NCBI GenBank assembly: GCA_009731375.1
Contig: BJOX01000132.1
Location: 539,792 to 603,791, forward strand
Direction: 5' to 3'
Origin: Paulinella micropora
Lineage: Eukaryota; Cercozoa; Imbricatea; Euglyphida
DNA length: 64,000 nucleotides
The stretch's first letter is position 1. The number at the start of each line of letters is the position of its first letter. The notes under the pieces were generated by a model that was given only the letters and a program-made list of their open reading frames with translations, made no database searches and had not been told where the DNA came from. This document shows, in pieces, positions 11,769-27,940 of this stretch. Made by a program: the position numbers and the translations under genes.

Positions 11769-11813
<45 letters not shown>

Positions 11814-11842
11814 CATCTGTTTATGTTTGTGGTGCATAGAAC

Positions 11843-16152
<4,310 letters not shown>

Positions 16153-17890
16153 AACACAACGCAGTCTCTGATCCAGTAGGGACTGTCCGGAACTTTCCAA
16201 GCCAGACTGAGATTTTGACTCATGACATTAGTATAAATAGTGACAGTCTGAATCAGTAAAATAAATAAATGGAAGTCATTGCGGAGGCCATTGTCGAATT
16301 TGGATTCTGCTTTCAGTAGGATTTAAAGATCTAATGAGTCACTAGGTGAATTAGAAACTAAATCAGACTAGCCTATTTCAGTTTATAAATACTATATTAA
16401 TATGTAGGCATCACACCCCGGAAAATCGATAAAAAGTACACTTTTCCTGGTGACAGGTGCATCAGCCTGTTTTTCAGTATTATTTCTCTGGATTGGGCCT
16501 GATGAAATTTTATTCCTGGTCTGTTGCAGTTCTCCTTTTTCTGCTTCACTTAGCTAATACAACGAGACATCATTCTCATTCTTGAGGACTGTGTTTTGTT
16601 GTATTACAGACTTTTTACTAAGCTATCGTTGGGGGCATTACATTTGGAGTCCACATCACTAAGGTGATTTCTTTCTGCATTGCCACACAGGCATCCAGAA
16701 CGAATTTGCTGACCTGTCGCACACGGGGACGTCAGACAAAAAACAAATACTCCAACACATAATCCTCATAGCTCTTTTACAAAACAAATAATTTAATTGG
16801 CCTCAAGTAGGTGTCTCGTACCCTCTAGCCCAATCAATATCTGTATGCTCACAAGGAGACATGTATTATACACAACGATAGCTCAATGGAAGAGTAAGTC
16901 GGTAATATAACCAAACACAGTCCTCAAAAAAGAGAATGATGTCTCGTTATATTAGCTCAGTGACGCAAAGACAAAAAGACGCCAAAAGACCAGGATAAAA
17001 TTGGCATTTCAGACGTGTCCGGCCAGACGAAATCTATAAATAAGTTTTTTACCGGATGATTCGGGGTGATGTCCACAGAACAGATACAGACTCTTCGTTT
17101 TTATTGAGAGAACAATTTTTACAATTGGACTCAGGGAACTTCCACGTGAAAAGTATAGCTAGTAAGTTATACCTTTATCAAAGGTGGGAACCTAGTTATT
17201 CAGTTGAGCGTATTAAGGAAGATATTAAATATTAAATTAGTATTCAGCGGCTCAGTATTAATATTATATTATAGTTATTAAAATTTATATTTTTGCTTAG
17301 ATATGTTGCGCGGTGATATATATTATTATGCTATGTTATGGATATGTAATTGTAAAGGTGTAGTCATGTGTGGCGGCCCCCCCCCCCCTCTCTTTTCTTT
17401 TTTCTAGAAAAAGAATAACTCTCTGTCGTTCTTGCCGCGCTGTTCTCACACAGAGACCAAGAAGAAGGAGGTGGACAGAAGAGTGAAAGAACATACACAA
17501 AACACAAACAAGCATAAGGAACAGGTGCACTGCACTCTACCCTTCAAAATTTATGCTATTCTGTATATTGTTTCACAGACACATCAAAGCATTTTTGCAT
17601 ATCTTTGATCGTGTTCTGAAAACCAGTCTAAAACCTTCTCCGTTCATAGTGTGACTTCCGAAGGAGAGCTTTACCAGACTCCCTATTGCTATCGTTGTGT
17701 AGGCACTAGTACCTCATAACAAATACAGCATAGAAAAGAGAGAGGAATAAGCAAACAGAGGAGGGATGTTGAAAAATCTGACGAAGGAGTGAAAACAAAA
17801 ACTTGAACGAAAATCAAACAAACATTTCATCAAGAGGACAGAGACATTTGCTCTACCCTATCACTAATATCTCCTCTCTACTTGTCTATC
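16153..17890. other. Non-coding intergenic DNA, AT-rich
   Basis: No convincing gene. A TATAAATA-like box at about 16231 and AATAAATAAA at about 16260 suggest the 3' end of the preceding gene or an old LTR-like fragment. The only clear structure is the inverted repeat at 16506-17001. A short C run lies near 17380. Confidence 0.5.
16506..17001. repeat. Long inverted repeat (foldback/MITE-like), arms about 125 bp
   Basis: The left arm 16506-16631 and the right arm 16873-17001 are reverse complements with scattered mismatches. AGCTAATA-AACGAGACATC reads into the left arm, and its complement ends the right arm. The arms enclose about 240 bp without an ORF. A transcript would form a long hairpin. 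Confidence 0.7.
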
Positions 17891-18019
17891 TTTGACTAGT
17901 AGATCTACAGAGCTTTTTAGCAAAAGGAGAAAGAAGAAGGATGTGATTGCTTGGTGTGCTATGGTTAGGTCACTCAACGTGCCTACATCATCATGCCACA
18001 TGCTAGCATCATGTCAGCA

Positions 18020-19085
18020 AACAGGTTTGAAGAAAAGGAGAAGAAGGAGGAGAAGGAGGAGGAGAAGAAGTTAAGGAGCAGGAGGATGAGAAGGAGGAGG
18101 AGAAGAAGTTAAGGAGAAGAAGGAGGAGAAGAAAAAGTTAAGGAGCAGGAGGAGAAGAAGTTAAGGAGAAGGAGGAGAAGAAGGAGGAGGAGAAGGAGGA
18201 GGAGAAGAAGGAGGAGAAGGAGGAGGAGAAGAAGTTAAGGAGAAAGAGGAGAAGGAGGAAGAGAAGAAGTTAAGGAGCAGGAGGAGGAGAAGGAGGAGGA
18301 GAAGAAGGAGGAGAAGAAGGAGGAGGAGAAGAAGGAGGAGGAGAAGAAGTTAAGGAGAAGGAGGAGAAGAAGGAGGAGGAGAAGGAGAAGGAGGAGGAGA
18401 AGGAGGAGGAGAAGGAGGAGGAGAAGGAGGGAGAAGAAGTTAAGGAGCAGGAGAAGGAGAAGGAGGAGGAGAAGGAGGAGGAGAAGGAGGGAGAAGAAGT
18501 TAAGGAGCAGGAGGAGGAGAAGGAGGAGGAGAAGAAGTTAAGGAGAAGGAGGAGAAGGAGGAGGAGAAGAAGTTAAGGAGCAGCAGGAGAAGGAGGAGGA
18601 GAAGGAGGAGGAGCAGAAGAAGGAGGAGAAGTCAAGGAGAAGGAGAAGGAGGAGGAGAAGGAGGAGAAGAAGTTAAGGAGGAGGAGAAGGAGGAGGAGAG
18701 GAAGTTAAGGAGCAGGAGGAGAAGGAGGAGAAGGAGGAGGAGAAGGAGGAGAAGGAGAAGTTAAGGAGGAGGAGAAGGAGGAGGAGAAGAAGTTAAGGAG
18801 CAGGAGGAGAAGTCAAGGAGAAGAAGTCAAGCAGAAGGAGGAGAAGGAGGAGGAGAAGGAGGAGGAGAAGGAAGAGAAGATGAAGGAAGAGAAGGAGGAG
18901 GAGAAGAAGGAGAAGGAGGAGGAGAAGGAGGAGCACAAAGAGGAGGAGAAGGAGAAGAAGAAGAAACAGATTCAGGAGGAGCAAAAGAAGTCAACGAGAA
19001 GGAGAAGGAGAAGGAGAAGGGGAAGGAGAAGGACCAAGAGAAGGAGAAGGTCCTGGAGAAGGAGAAGGACAGAGAGAGGAGGAGG
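18020..19085. repeat. About 1 kb polypurine minisatellite (GAAGTTAAGGAG family)
   Basis: Almost only A and G on the plus strand, broken by the recurring GTTAAGGAG at irregular spacing. Units of GAGAAG and GAGGAG vary in number. TAA codons inside the units close one frame, so I do not read it as a protein. It abuts the retroelement region that follows. Confidence 0.9.
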
Positions 19086-19224
19086 CATCACGCATTATGC
19101 TAAGTCCTCTGAGAATAGAGATATATCGATACGGAGGCCGTCTTGTTAGACAAGCTCCGACGCTGCTATCGATTCCATTGTTCGCCGCAACGGACGACAA
19201 TGAAATCCAGAGCAAGAGTATGAG

Positions 19225-19786
19225 GTGCTGGTATCGTTCATAGTATTACATGAATCCATTTTGGGATATGATTCAGCCCTATACAAATATTACTTGCGTC
19301 TGAGAGAGGAGGTGAAGAGAGAGCGGCCAGCACAGACTTTGACTGTCGTCGCACTGTTGTCTTATTTAGAAGCAACTGATGCTTGCTACCGTTTTTTCTC
19401 GGGCTGGGAATGCAAGCTTAGGAGGCCTCTTAAAGAAGGGGAAATGGCTCCTTGTGCTTTTAGTCATGCGGTAGGGGATTCAGCACTCAGTCTGCCCCGA
19501 GGACGAGATCGCACAAGCCATGCAAGCTATTCTGAAAAGAGATGAGCAAAAGAAGAGGAGGAAGCAAGGAGGAGGCGGAAGAAGAGGCGGAAAAGGAGGC
19601 GGAAGAGGAGGTGGAAGAGGAAGATGGATTGCCACCCCACCAGTCGAGGCAGCTATGCCTAAGGTGGAGGATGGGGTGGAGGAGAAGGCGGCTGGTGGGT
19701 TATCTCCAGTTCCAGCTCTAGCTCCTGCCACAATCCAACAGGCCAACAAGCCTATGAGGCCGCGGGAGGGGGAACAGACGGCGTGA
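19225..19786 (+). pseudogene. Gag-like remnants of element A
   Basis: Two overlapping open stretches (19225-19545 and 19520-19786). The first contains LRLREEVKRERPAQTLTVV. The second is a Gly/Arg-rich basic segment (GGGRRGGKGGGRGGGRGRW) resembling a nucleic-acid-binding Gag tail without a CCHC knuckle. An A-run follows at about 19851-19873. Assigned to Gag by position only. Confidence 0.35.
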
Positions 19787-19941
19787 GAGGGGAAGAGAGA
19801 AAAAGGTACGGTTCAGCACGAAGGTCACAGTTGTGCCTGTTGCTTGAAGGAAAAAAAAAAAAAAAAAAAAAAAAGAAAGAAAGGAGGAGGAGGAGTCAAA
19901 AGACTTAGAGGCCAGACTTAAGGTCTTAGAACACAAGGTTC

Positions 19942-21547
19942 TTGTCCTCGCAAAGAATATGCAGAGGCCAGTTGCTTAATGCTATATTGAGCTTTTTTTG
20001 TGAAACTTTTAAAACAATGCTATATAATTTGAAAGTTGGTAATAAGACGATAGCGAATATTAATATTGTTGGCCGGAAGTTTTTGAATAAATACCGGAAT
20101 TGGGTGGACGGAAATATGAAAAATTCGACTGACACTCTGAAAGGAGTAAGTAGTCGGACGGATATCACTGGCATCATCACACTGACCTTTAAATTAAAAT
20201 CCGCACGAGTATACCGCATGGACCTTTATGTTGTCCCAGGTTACCACGGATCAATATTACTGTCGTATGACCAATTAGCTACGATGGGGGCTGTGATTGA
20301 TTGCGCCGCACGGCGAATGATATATGGAGTAAAAAGAGGAGAGGAGAGTGATATTGATCCCATTAACGCTACTGACTCTTATGACGCTTATGAGCTGAGT
20401 CTAGCGACTGATCACAAAAAGATTGCCATCGTGCATGAGGCACTCGAGATGTATGTTCACCCTCATGTCATAAGACCGGACGAGCTGTCCTGGACCGACA
20501 ATTGGGAATCCCAAGTGTGCACTGTCACTCCGACATCCCATTGGGACAAAAAGTCTATTGATGACTTAATTGAGAAGAGGAAGGAGGAGATAATATGCGT
20601 CGCACAAAGAAGCCTTGGCGAGATTCGCGGAAGGAGTAGGAGCAGATGCCAAATTACTAATGGATACTGTTTCCATGCGAAAGTAGGAGAAGAAAAAAGG
20701 GAGGCGTTTGTACCAAGGAGAACGGGGCGAATCCCGGACGCTCCACCAGAAACTATTAAAAGTTTTATTACTGATTTCTGGGGTGACGAGCCCACGTGGC
20801 CGCGTTTACTAACTGAAGCGAAGAAATGCTTACGGACTTTATTTGAAAATAATAAGCCGTATACTATTATCCTGCCGTATAATGAGAAGGCGATATGGGC
20901 GCAGGAAATAAGGGACAGGCTTATTGATCATCCTATACCGGTACCCTCTCGCAAGCAACAGCTAGTGGTGGTTTGTCGCTTGGGAACTCGTGAGCAGAGC
21001 AGTGCATACAAGCGGAAGCTCAGAGACCTTGACAAGTTGAAATTGATACCGCAAGCATTCGCATGCTTTGATGGTTTCTACACCCGTAAAGCTCCTTTGC
21101 AATACGCGAGACTTATTGACATGCTGGTGGAGCTCGGCAAAGATGATGAGCCGGACACGGTCACGTATGAAAGGACGGGCCTAGATGATGTCTCGGAAGA
21201 AGACTTAGGATTGGAGGAGGACAGAGAACCCCTCAAGCAGACTAAGAAGATGTCTGATGAAGATTTCCAAGAGGCGGCGCGGAAAATCTTAGAAGAAGGA
21301 GTAGGCACGGAGAGAGAGAAGGAGCTTTTAAAAGCCAAATTGGATGCGAACAAAGAAATTTTTGACCCTCCATATGCTGGTGGTGTCAAGCCTGAGGACT
21401 TCAAAGAGAATATTTACAAAATACCGGGTGCGGAGCCGTCACCGGCACCACGAAGGGCGAATTTGAGTATACATGAGGCGAAGATAGCGGAGGAGCTAGC
21501 AAGACAGCTGCTCAATGAGGACTTTATTGAGAGATCAACATCTCCAA
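19942..21547 (+). CDS. Element A pol, N-terminal part: retropepsin-like domain and linker
   Basis: Open for about 535 codons up to a gap. Residues about 30-50 (LKVGNKTIANINIVG) occupy the place of the protease D-T/S-G loop but have KTI there. Downstream, GSILLSYDQLATMGAVIDC matches the second conserved protease strand and helix. After an acidic linker, the RT entry (SIHEAKIAEELARQLLNEDF) begins before the gap. If the alignment is right the protease lacks its catalytic Asp. Confidence 0.7.
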
Positions 21548-21557
21548 NNNNNNNNNN

Positions 21558-22598
21558 ACTTTATTGAGAGATCAACATCCTCAACAGTCTCACAGCCGAG
21601 AATAGTGCCGAAGCCAGGAGGAGAATGGCGCCTGACAGTCAACTATGCTCGTGTTAACAAGATGCTGGAGGAAGAGAGAAATCCTCTCCCGACATTAGAA
21701 GAAGGAAGGAGAGTACTGCGGAATGCGAAATTCTATTCGGTCATTGACCTTAAGAACGGCTTCTGGCAGATACCACTGGAAGAAAAGTCCAGATGGCTGA
21801 GCGTTTGTGGTGGGTATGGAAATATATCAATGGAAAGTGCTTCCGATGGGCCTCAAGCAAGCCCCAGGACTCTTTCAGAAGGTGATGCAGAAGATGCTAA
21901 GCAGTCAGTACGATGATCTGACAGACGGAGGATTTATGAGAAGGAGGGGACAGAAAGCGGGAGAATATGCATTTTGCTATATCGATGACATTATCGTATA
22001 CTCTAACACAATGGAGGAGCATATCGATCATTTGTCCGATATATTCAGGCGCATCGGAGCTTTTGGCCTGAAGTGCAATCTGAAGAAGTGTCAACTTGCC
22101 AAGACGAGTGTGACATACTTAGGGTACGAGATCTCTCATAACCGAGTCTCGATATCTAAGGAGAAGAGGGAGGAGATTATGAATCGACCGATACCGAAGA
22201 ACCGCACTGAATTGCACTCATTCCTTGCGATGGCGCAAAACTATAGCCAGTTCATACCCGATCGGGGTGCAACACGTGCTAAGTTGGAGAGAATGATTGA
22301 TTTTGGAGACTTTGAGAAGTGGGATGAAGAGGTTTTGCAAGCGTTTCATACGCTCAAAGATCTTATTTACAAAGACCCGAAGGATGGAGGACTGGTGTTA
22401 ACGATGCCCGACTTCACGAAACAATTCGTAGTCGATACAGATGCATCTACGTTTGCGATTGGGGCTGTATTACAGCAGGAAGATGAGGAGAAGAAATTAC
22501 GCCCAATCATGTTTATTAGTAGAAAGTTGTGTGCGGCGGAGAGAAACTATTGCACAAGGCAAAGAGAGGCGTTGGCGGTAGTATGGGCCCTCAAGAGG
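21558..22598 (+). pseudogene. Element A reverse transcriptase and start of RNase H, frameshifted
   Basis: RT motifs in order: RLTVNYARVNK; motif A FYSVIDLKNGFWQIPL; then a frameshift at about 21790-21815; WKVLPMGLKQAPGLFQ (motif B); FCYIDDIIVYSN (motif C, YIDD); VTYLGYEIS. The connection and RNase H start follow: FVVDTDASTFAIGAVLQQ and TRQREALAVVWALKR. Catalytic Asp residues are present. The frame change makes the ORF non-functional unless it is a sequencing error. Confidence 0.85.
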
Positions 22599-22608
22599 NN
22601 NNNNNNNN

Positions 22609-23401
22609 TATGTGGGGAGGAACTCAATTTACTGTCAGAACTGATCATCATAACCTGTTATGGTTGATGAATCGTGAACAGACGGGACGGCTAGCGCGGT
22701 GGCAAGCGTTCTTGTCTTGTTTCGATTTTACAATGGTCCATCTACCGGGGAAGCGAAATGTGGTCGCTGATAGCCTCTCTAGGCTAGAGTTTAACTCAAA
22801 AGTATCGGCGTTGGTGTCCACGGTGGAGATGGAAGACTTGTCCACTGACAAGGTGTATGAGGTCAGCCACACTGAGACGATGGGGATGGCGAGTGGAGTC
22901 CGATATGACCGCACGGGTCTACGGTACAGTCCACAAGCCCCGGATCACGGGATATGTTGTGAGCTACATACCCAGGAGGACGCTGAGTGGTCCTATGAGG
23001 TATATGAGAATGCGAAGGCGAACATGAAGGAAGAAGAGGAGACGCAGGAAGTTTATGCGGAGCCTCCTCAAGAGCGGAGAAGTGACCTAGACGATGACCC
23101 GGAGAGGATCGGGGTAAGGCTAGAAGATGGTACTATCCATATAGCCTCGCCTACCGCATGGAGGCAACAACAGGCTCAAGATCCGGAGTTTAAGGAACTG
23201 ATACAGTTATATCAGAACCCGGATGAGCTAAAGATGACGAAAGCGATCAAAGATCAAATGAAGGAGATGGGATGGAGAGATGGTCTACTGTGGTACAAGG
23301 GCCTCCACGGTCGCTATGCGTCACAGCCGGACAAATGGACCCTTTGGGTACCGGAGAGTCTGAGACGATTTATATTTGTCGCAGCCCACAATTGCCCACT
23401 T
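22609..23401 (+). pseudogene. Element A RNase H end and spacer before integrase
   Basis: Continues with FTVRTDHHNLLWLMN and RNVVADSLSRL, the C-terminal RNase H signatures. About 180 residues of spacer follow, ending with LRRFIFVAAHNCPL, the first part of the integrase H2C2 finger. It is cut by the gap at 23402. Confidence 0.75.
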
Positions 23402-23450
23402 NNNNNNNNNNGAGAGAGAGAGAGTCCGTAGACACTTGTTAAAGTTAAAG

Positions 23451-24194
23451 ATGGGATCAGTAAATGCTGTGGCAAAACCATTGTTCGAATCTCATTCGGA
23501 TCTACTCTTTACTAAGTTGTATTTAGAGGGACAAGACGAAGAATGTAAAGTAGGGAATGATACAATGGCTTCCATCAATGTAGTAGGCCAAGAGTTCATT
23601 CAGCGATATCAGAACAAGAGCTGGTGGGGGAACCAGTGGGATTTCTTTAAAGGTGGAGGACGAGTCAAGGGAGTCGGTGGAGATGCCCCAGTGACGGGTT
23701 ACGTGTTTCTGAAAATCTTGTTGAAAGATGGAACTTCGCACAGACTCAAGTTTTGGATAGTTCCGAATTTCGATGGACCAATCCTGATCTCTCTAAACGG
23801 ACTCAAACAAATGAGAACGCGGATCCATACATACGAAAACCAAGTATACTATGGGAACGTGAGGTACGAGATTAAACCAGACCGGAAATATTGGAGCTTC
23901 CTTACAAGTTATAAAGGTAAAGTGGATCACTCATTCTTTACCCAGGCAAAGGTGGAGAATTGGCATCCGTCTATGGATGAGATGGAGGACCGAGTGTTCA
24001 TGACAGACTTAAGCATGGAGGACTCTGAGGACAATTGGACCCAGATGGAAATCGGGGAAGAGGACTCAGATATGGAACCGGATCGACACATGATTCTGGA
24101 GTCAATCCAGAGAAGGTTGGATTACCTGGAGACCGAGAATTGGATGGTTTCAATGGGAAGGCTGTTCATGTGGATGCGAGCACGTCAACATTGA
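23451..24194 (+). CDS. Element B protease-like ORF
   Basis: ATG at 23451. KVGNDTMASINVVGQEF occupies the active-site loop, with D-T-M where retropepsins have D-T/S-G. LKFWIVPNFDGPILISLNGL matches the second conserved segment. It ends in an acidic tail (TQMEIGEEDSDMEPD) with a stop at 24192-24194. It corresponds to the N-terminal pol region of element A, but here a stop separates it from RT. Confidence 0.65.
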   Translation: MGSVNAVAKPLFESHSDLLFTKLYLEGQDEECKVGNDTMASINVVGQEFIQRYQNKSWWGNQWDFFKGGGRVKGVGGDAPVTGYVFLKILLKDGTSHRLKFWIVPNFDGPILISLNGLKQMRTRIHTYENQVYYGNVRYEIKPDRKYWSFLTSYKGKVDHSFFTQAKVENWHPSMDEMEDRVFMTDLSMEDSEDNWTQMEIGEEDSDMEPDRHMILESIQRRLDYLETENWMVSMGRLFMWMRARQH

Positions 24195-24207
24195 CAACTA
24201 CGAAAGT

Positions 24208-24848
24208 ATGGATTCTGACGTAGTATGGAATGTAACCATGAACGCGGCCCAGAAGAAAGAAGAAACAATTCAAGAGTTTCTGACAGCTAAGTGGGGAGTA
24301 GAGCCTCATCTGCCTCATGGGATCAAAGAGATCAAGAGGGCATTAAAGAATCGAGTATCGGTCACTAAGATGACTATTGTCGTACCTGTTGGAACAAGAA
24401 AAGAAATGTGGTGGAACGATATTGAAGACTACATGATCGATGATCCGATCCCGATTCCTTGTAGAGGCGGAAAGCTCATCATTGCATGTCATTTGGGAAA
24501 GAACAAGCATTCGATTGGAGGCAACTGATTCTCGAAAGAGAGATGTCAGATGTTAGAAAAAGTGCATTTAGTCAGATATCGGGGATCTATCACAAGACGC
24601 ATGGCCTACAATTCGCAACGGTCATGCATCAGATTTGTGGTCTCGCAAAGGACGAGAAAGTTCAAAGGGAGGAATACAACAGTGACATGAGCTTTGACAA
24701 ATGGGAACAGCGCAAAAGTTCTGACTACAAGGAAGTATTGAAGTCAATCAGCCCGGAAGATAAAGCTAAGCGCTCAATGAAGCAAAGGAGATCCTGGGGG
24801 AAAAGAAAAGCTCATGGAAAGGTTCGGCCAAGTGCAAGGCAAAGCTGA
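24208..24848 (+). pseudogene. Element B linker between protease and RT, frameshifted
   Basis: Two overlapping frames (24208-24528, 24486-24848) together parallel the element A linker (WWNDIEDYMIDDPIPIP here against RDRLIDHPIPVP in A). The frame changes near 24500. Confidence 0.6.
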
Positions 24849-24886
24849 AGGACACACTTGATGAAGGGATCGAGGCTTTTGGACCA

Positions 24887-26260
24887 TTGGAGTCTGGATC
24901 AGTCAAGGACTTCGAGGTCAATCTCGAGAGGAAGCCAGGGGACTACATGAAAGGGAAGTCGAGAGGGAGACTTAGCTATCATGAGGAAAAGATCGCGAAA
25001 GAGATCATTGAGGACCTACATGATCGAGATTTGATAGAGGAGAGACTGTCGGAAATCTCATCTCCTGTTACCATGGCCCGAAACCAGATGGAACACTCAG
25101 GCTCTGTATCAACTATTTCCGGATCAACAAAATGATCATGGATATCGACACACCGGTACCGGACATCAAACAAGCTATTAATAGCTTATATGGAGCAAAG
25201 ATTTACTCAACGCTTGATCTCAAGAACGGATTCTGGCAGATCCCAATATCGGAAAGAAGCCGATGGTTGACAGCTTTTTCAATCGAGATGAGGACGTACG
25301 TGTGGAAAGTGCTACCAATGGGACTTAAGATCTCACCGGGGGTATTTCAGAAGGCAATAACCACTATGCTTGGTGACAAGTATGAGGACAAGAGTTTTAC
25401 GGAAAAGTATGGCAATACGGAAGTCTATGCTTTTTGTTATATTGATGACGTGATCATATTTTCAAAGACGGAGGATGATCATGTGGAACACGTCAGAGAT
25501 GTATTAAGGCGAGTCAAAGCCTTTGGACTCAAGTTGAACCGAAGAAGTGTGAGTTTGCGCAGGACTCTATTACTTATTTGGGATACCAGATCTCTCAAGG
25601 AAAATTTGCGATTTCGAACAAGAAGAGAAACGCAGTAGCTGAGATGGAGATGCCCAAAACTAAGTCGGAGTTGCATTCATTTGTCTCATTGGCTCAGCAC
25701 TATGGGGAATTTATTCCGAGGTTTGCAGACGAAGTTCAATGTATCCGGGAATTCCTAAAGAATGGAAATGCTGAAGGGTCATGGCCAGCTCCAGTAATGA
25801 GGACTATAAACTGCTATCAAGGGACCCGAAGGAGGGAGGCCGGGTATTGATGTTACCGGATTGGAAGAAACCGTTTGTCCTAGACACGGATGCATCGGGC
25901 TATGCGATTGGAGGAGTCTTACAACAAATGGATGAGTATCGGGTATACTAAGACCCGTCACGTTCATTAGTAGACAACTGTCAAAGGAAGAAAGACAGTA
26001 TTGTACAAGACACCGGGAAACGCTAGCTATCGTTTGGGCCTTCAGAAGGCTAAGGGGATACCTGTGGGGAGCCAAGAACACGTTGGTGAGAACGGACCAT
26101 CACAACTTGAAATGGCTCATGAGTCAGGATCAGAAGGGGCGATTAGCCAGATGGCAACAGGAACTGGCGGAATACCACTTCACTATCGAGTATCTGAAAG
26201 GAAAGGACAATGTCAAGGCGGATACAATGTCCCGTCAAGGCAAGGACAAGATTGAACAGG
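24887..26260 (+). pseudogene. Element B reverse transcriptase and RNase H, broken
   Basis: Pieces in several frames carry STLDLKNGFWQIPIS (motif A), WKVLPMGLKISPGVFQ (motif B), FCYIDDVIIFSKTED (motif C, YIDD), then RNase H signatures (VRTDHHNLKWLMS; KGKDNVKADTMSRQ). Frame breaks occur near 25130, 25550, 25800 and 25940. The catalytic motifs are intact, so the breaks are the damage. Confidence 0.85.
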
Positions 26261-26399
26261 AGGAAATTAAAGAAGACGAGGTCTACTCAATCAGAGTAAG
26301 ACTGGAGGATCCTGTTCATGATGGCACAGGCTATGCCCGATTCATGATGGCACAGGCTATGCCCAATTCAGATTCACGACACCGGAGTCTGTTTTTGCG

Positions 26400-27838
26400 A
26401 TGTCAGGATGCACCCTATCTTTGGAGGAACTGGAGAATGATCGTGACTTTGACAAGAAGAAACCCAGAGGGTTAGTGTGTTACAAGAGGGACAATTGGAA
26501 AACCTCAGTTCATTTTGTATCAGAGGAAGCATACGCCTTTCAAGCGGCCACTGAACCGTTACCGGATATCTGTTGTAAGGACTGTCTAGACAGTAGAATC
26601 TATGAAGTCTACGATGAGATCCTGTGGAAAGAAAGTGAGAAGGCGGACTCACTTTACGACACGCAAGATGTCATGGATTACGAGAAATCCTGGAAGGAGG
26701 TTTCAGAGGAGTCAGCTTTTCCGGATCATGGAGGACTAGTGTATCCTCTAAAAGGGAAATCATTGGAAGACCGGGTGCAAGACCTAGGAGACCAACATCC
26801 CGACAGAGCTGCACTCGCACAAGAGGATAGGCTGGATATCAGAATTGCTTCGGTGGAGGCCTTCAAAAGACTGACAAAGTCAGATGCGGAATATAAGGAG
26901 CTCGTGGAACACATGCTCAACCCGTCAGGAAAGACTCTGACAGAAAAGATCAAGAATAAGATGAAATATCTGACATGGAAGGATGATCTTATCTGGTTTA
27001 AGGGCCCAGGAGGAGCATACGAGAAGCAGGAGGACAAATGGACAATTTGGGTTCCAAAGGATTTGAGATTGCACATTCTGGTGGCAGCTCACCATTGTCC
27101 GTTATCGAGCCATCCAGGATTTGAGCGGATGAAATGGGCGGTTATGCGCAAGTTTTGGTGGCATGGAATGACCAAGCAGATCAGGAGGTTCGTGGAAGGA
27201 TGTGTTCATTGTAAAAGAGCGAAAACGGTATATCAACCGAACAAGGGACACCTGATGGAGTTCGACCTGTCAGCGGACATCTTTGATGTCATTCATATTA
27301 ACATGTGGGACCCTTACCAGAATCAGTGGATGGATTCAAGTATGTTTTGACGGTTATAGACAGGGCATCTAACTACGTCATTACTGTTCCAGTCAAAGAT
27401 GAGACCAAAGAGTCTACGATCAAGGCGCTCATTGACCATGTATTTTCCAGGATAGGAGTTACCAGGAAAATTACATCAGATCGCCACAAGACATTTATCA
27501 ACTGGCTCTCTGAGGAACTTGGCAAGTACTACGGGTTCAAGTGGAAGTACGTGACAGCCTACAATCCTAGGGCTAATGGGAAAATTGAAAGAGTGCATAG
27601 AACACTCAAGGCCGCGGTCAAGACATACTGCGTGCAGAAACAGACAGTTTGGCCAGAAGTTATACGATCTTTCACATTTTCGATAAACAACTTGCCATCA
27701 TCATCGTTGGGAGGCCCGGAGAAGCTCAGCCCGAATCAGTTAGTTCATGGGAGGGTATTGAACACGCCAATGGCAAACTTGAGACCAGGAGACAAGTGGG
27801 AGCCTCATGAGCTATTGCTGAGGCCAAGGAGTACGTGA
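26400..27838 (+). pseudogene. Element B integrase with frameshift
   Basis: Spacer, then the H2C2 finger (AAHHCPLSSHPGFERM ... CVHC at about 27080-27215), then the integrase core. The first catalytic position reads HINM, where Ty3-type enzymes usually have an Asp. A frameshift lies at about 27305-27345. After it, YVLTVIDRASNYV, ITSDRHKTF and AYNPRANGKIERVHRT give the second Asp and the Glu of the D,D-35-E core. Integrase activity is doubtful. Confidence 0.8.
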
Positions 27839-27940
27839 GAACAGGCTAGTAAGAAACAAGACGAACAGCAGGAGAATAAGCTCAAACATGCGGAGTTCCA
27901 GATTAGGGACACAGTTTTACTATATGTACCTCACATCCCG

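Larger units (their letters stand above)
19107..23401 (+). mobile_element. Ty3/gypsy-type retrotransposon A, truncated at a gap
   Basis: Plus-strand gag-like pieces, a retropepsin-like domain, RT and RNase H in the order of Ty3/gypsy pol. It stops at the start of the integrase zinc region (IFVAAHNCPL) where a 10-N gap begins. It has gaps at 21548-21557 and 22599-22608 and at least one frameshift near 21800. No 5' LTR was identified. It is closely related to, but not the same as, element B immediately downstream. Confidence 0.85.
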
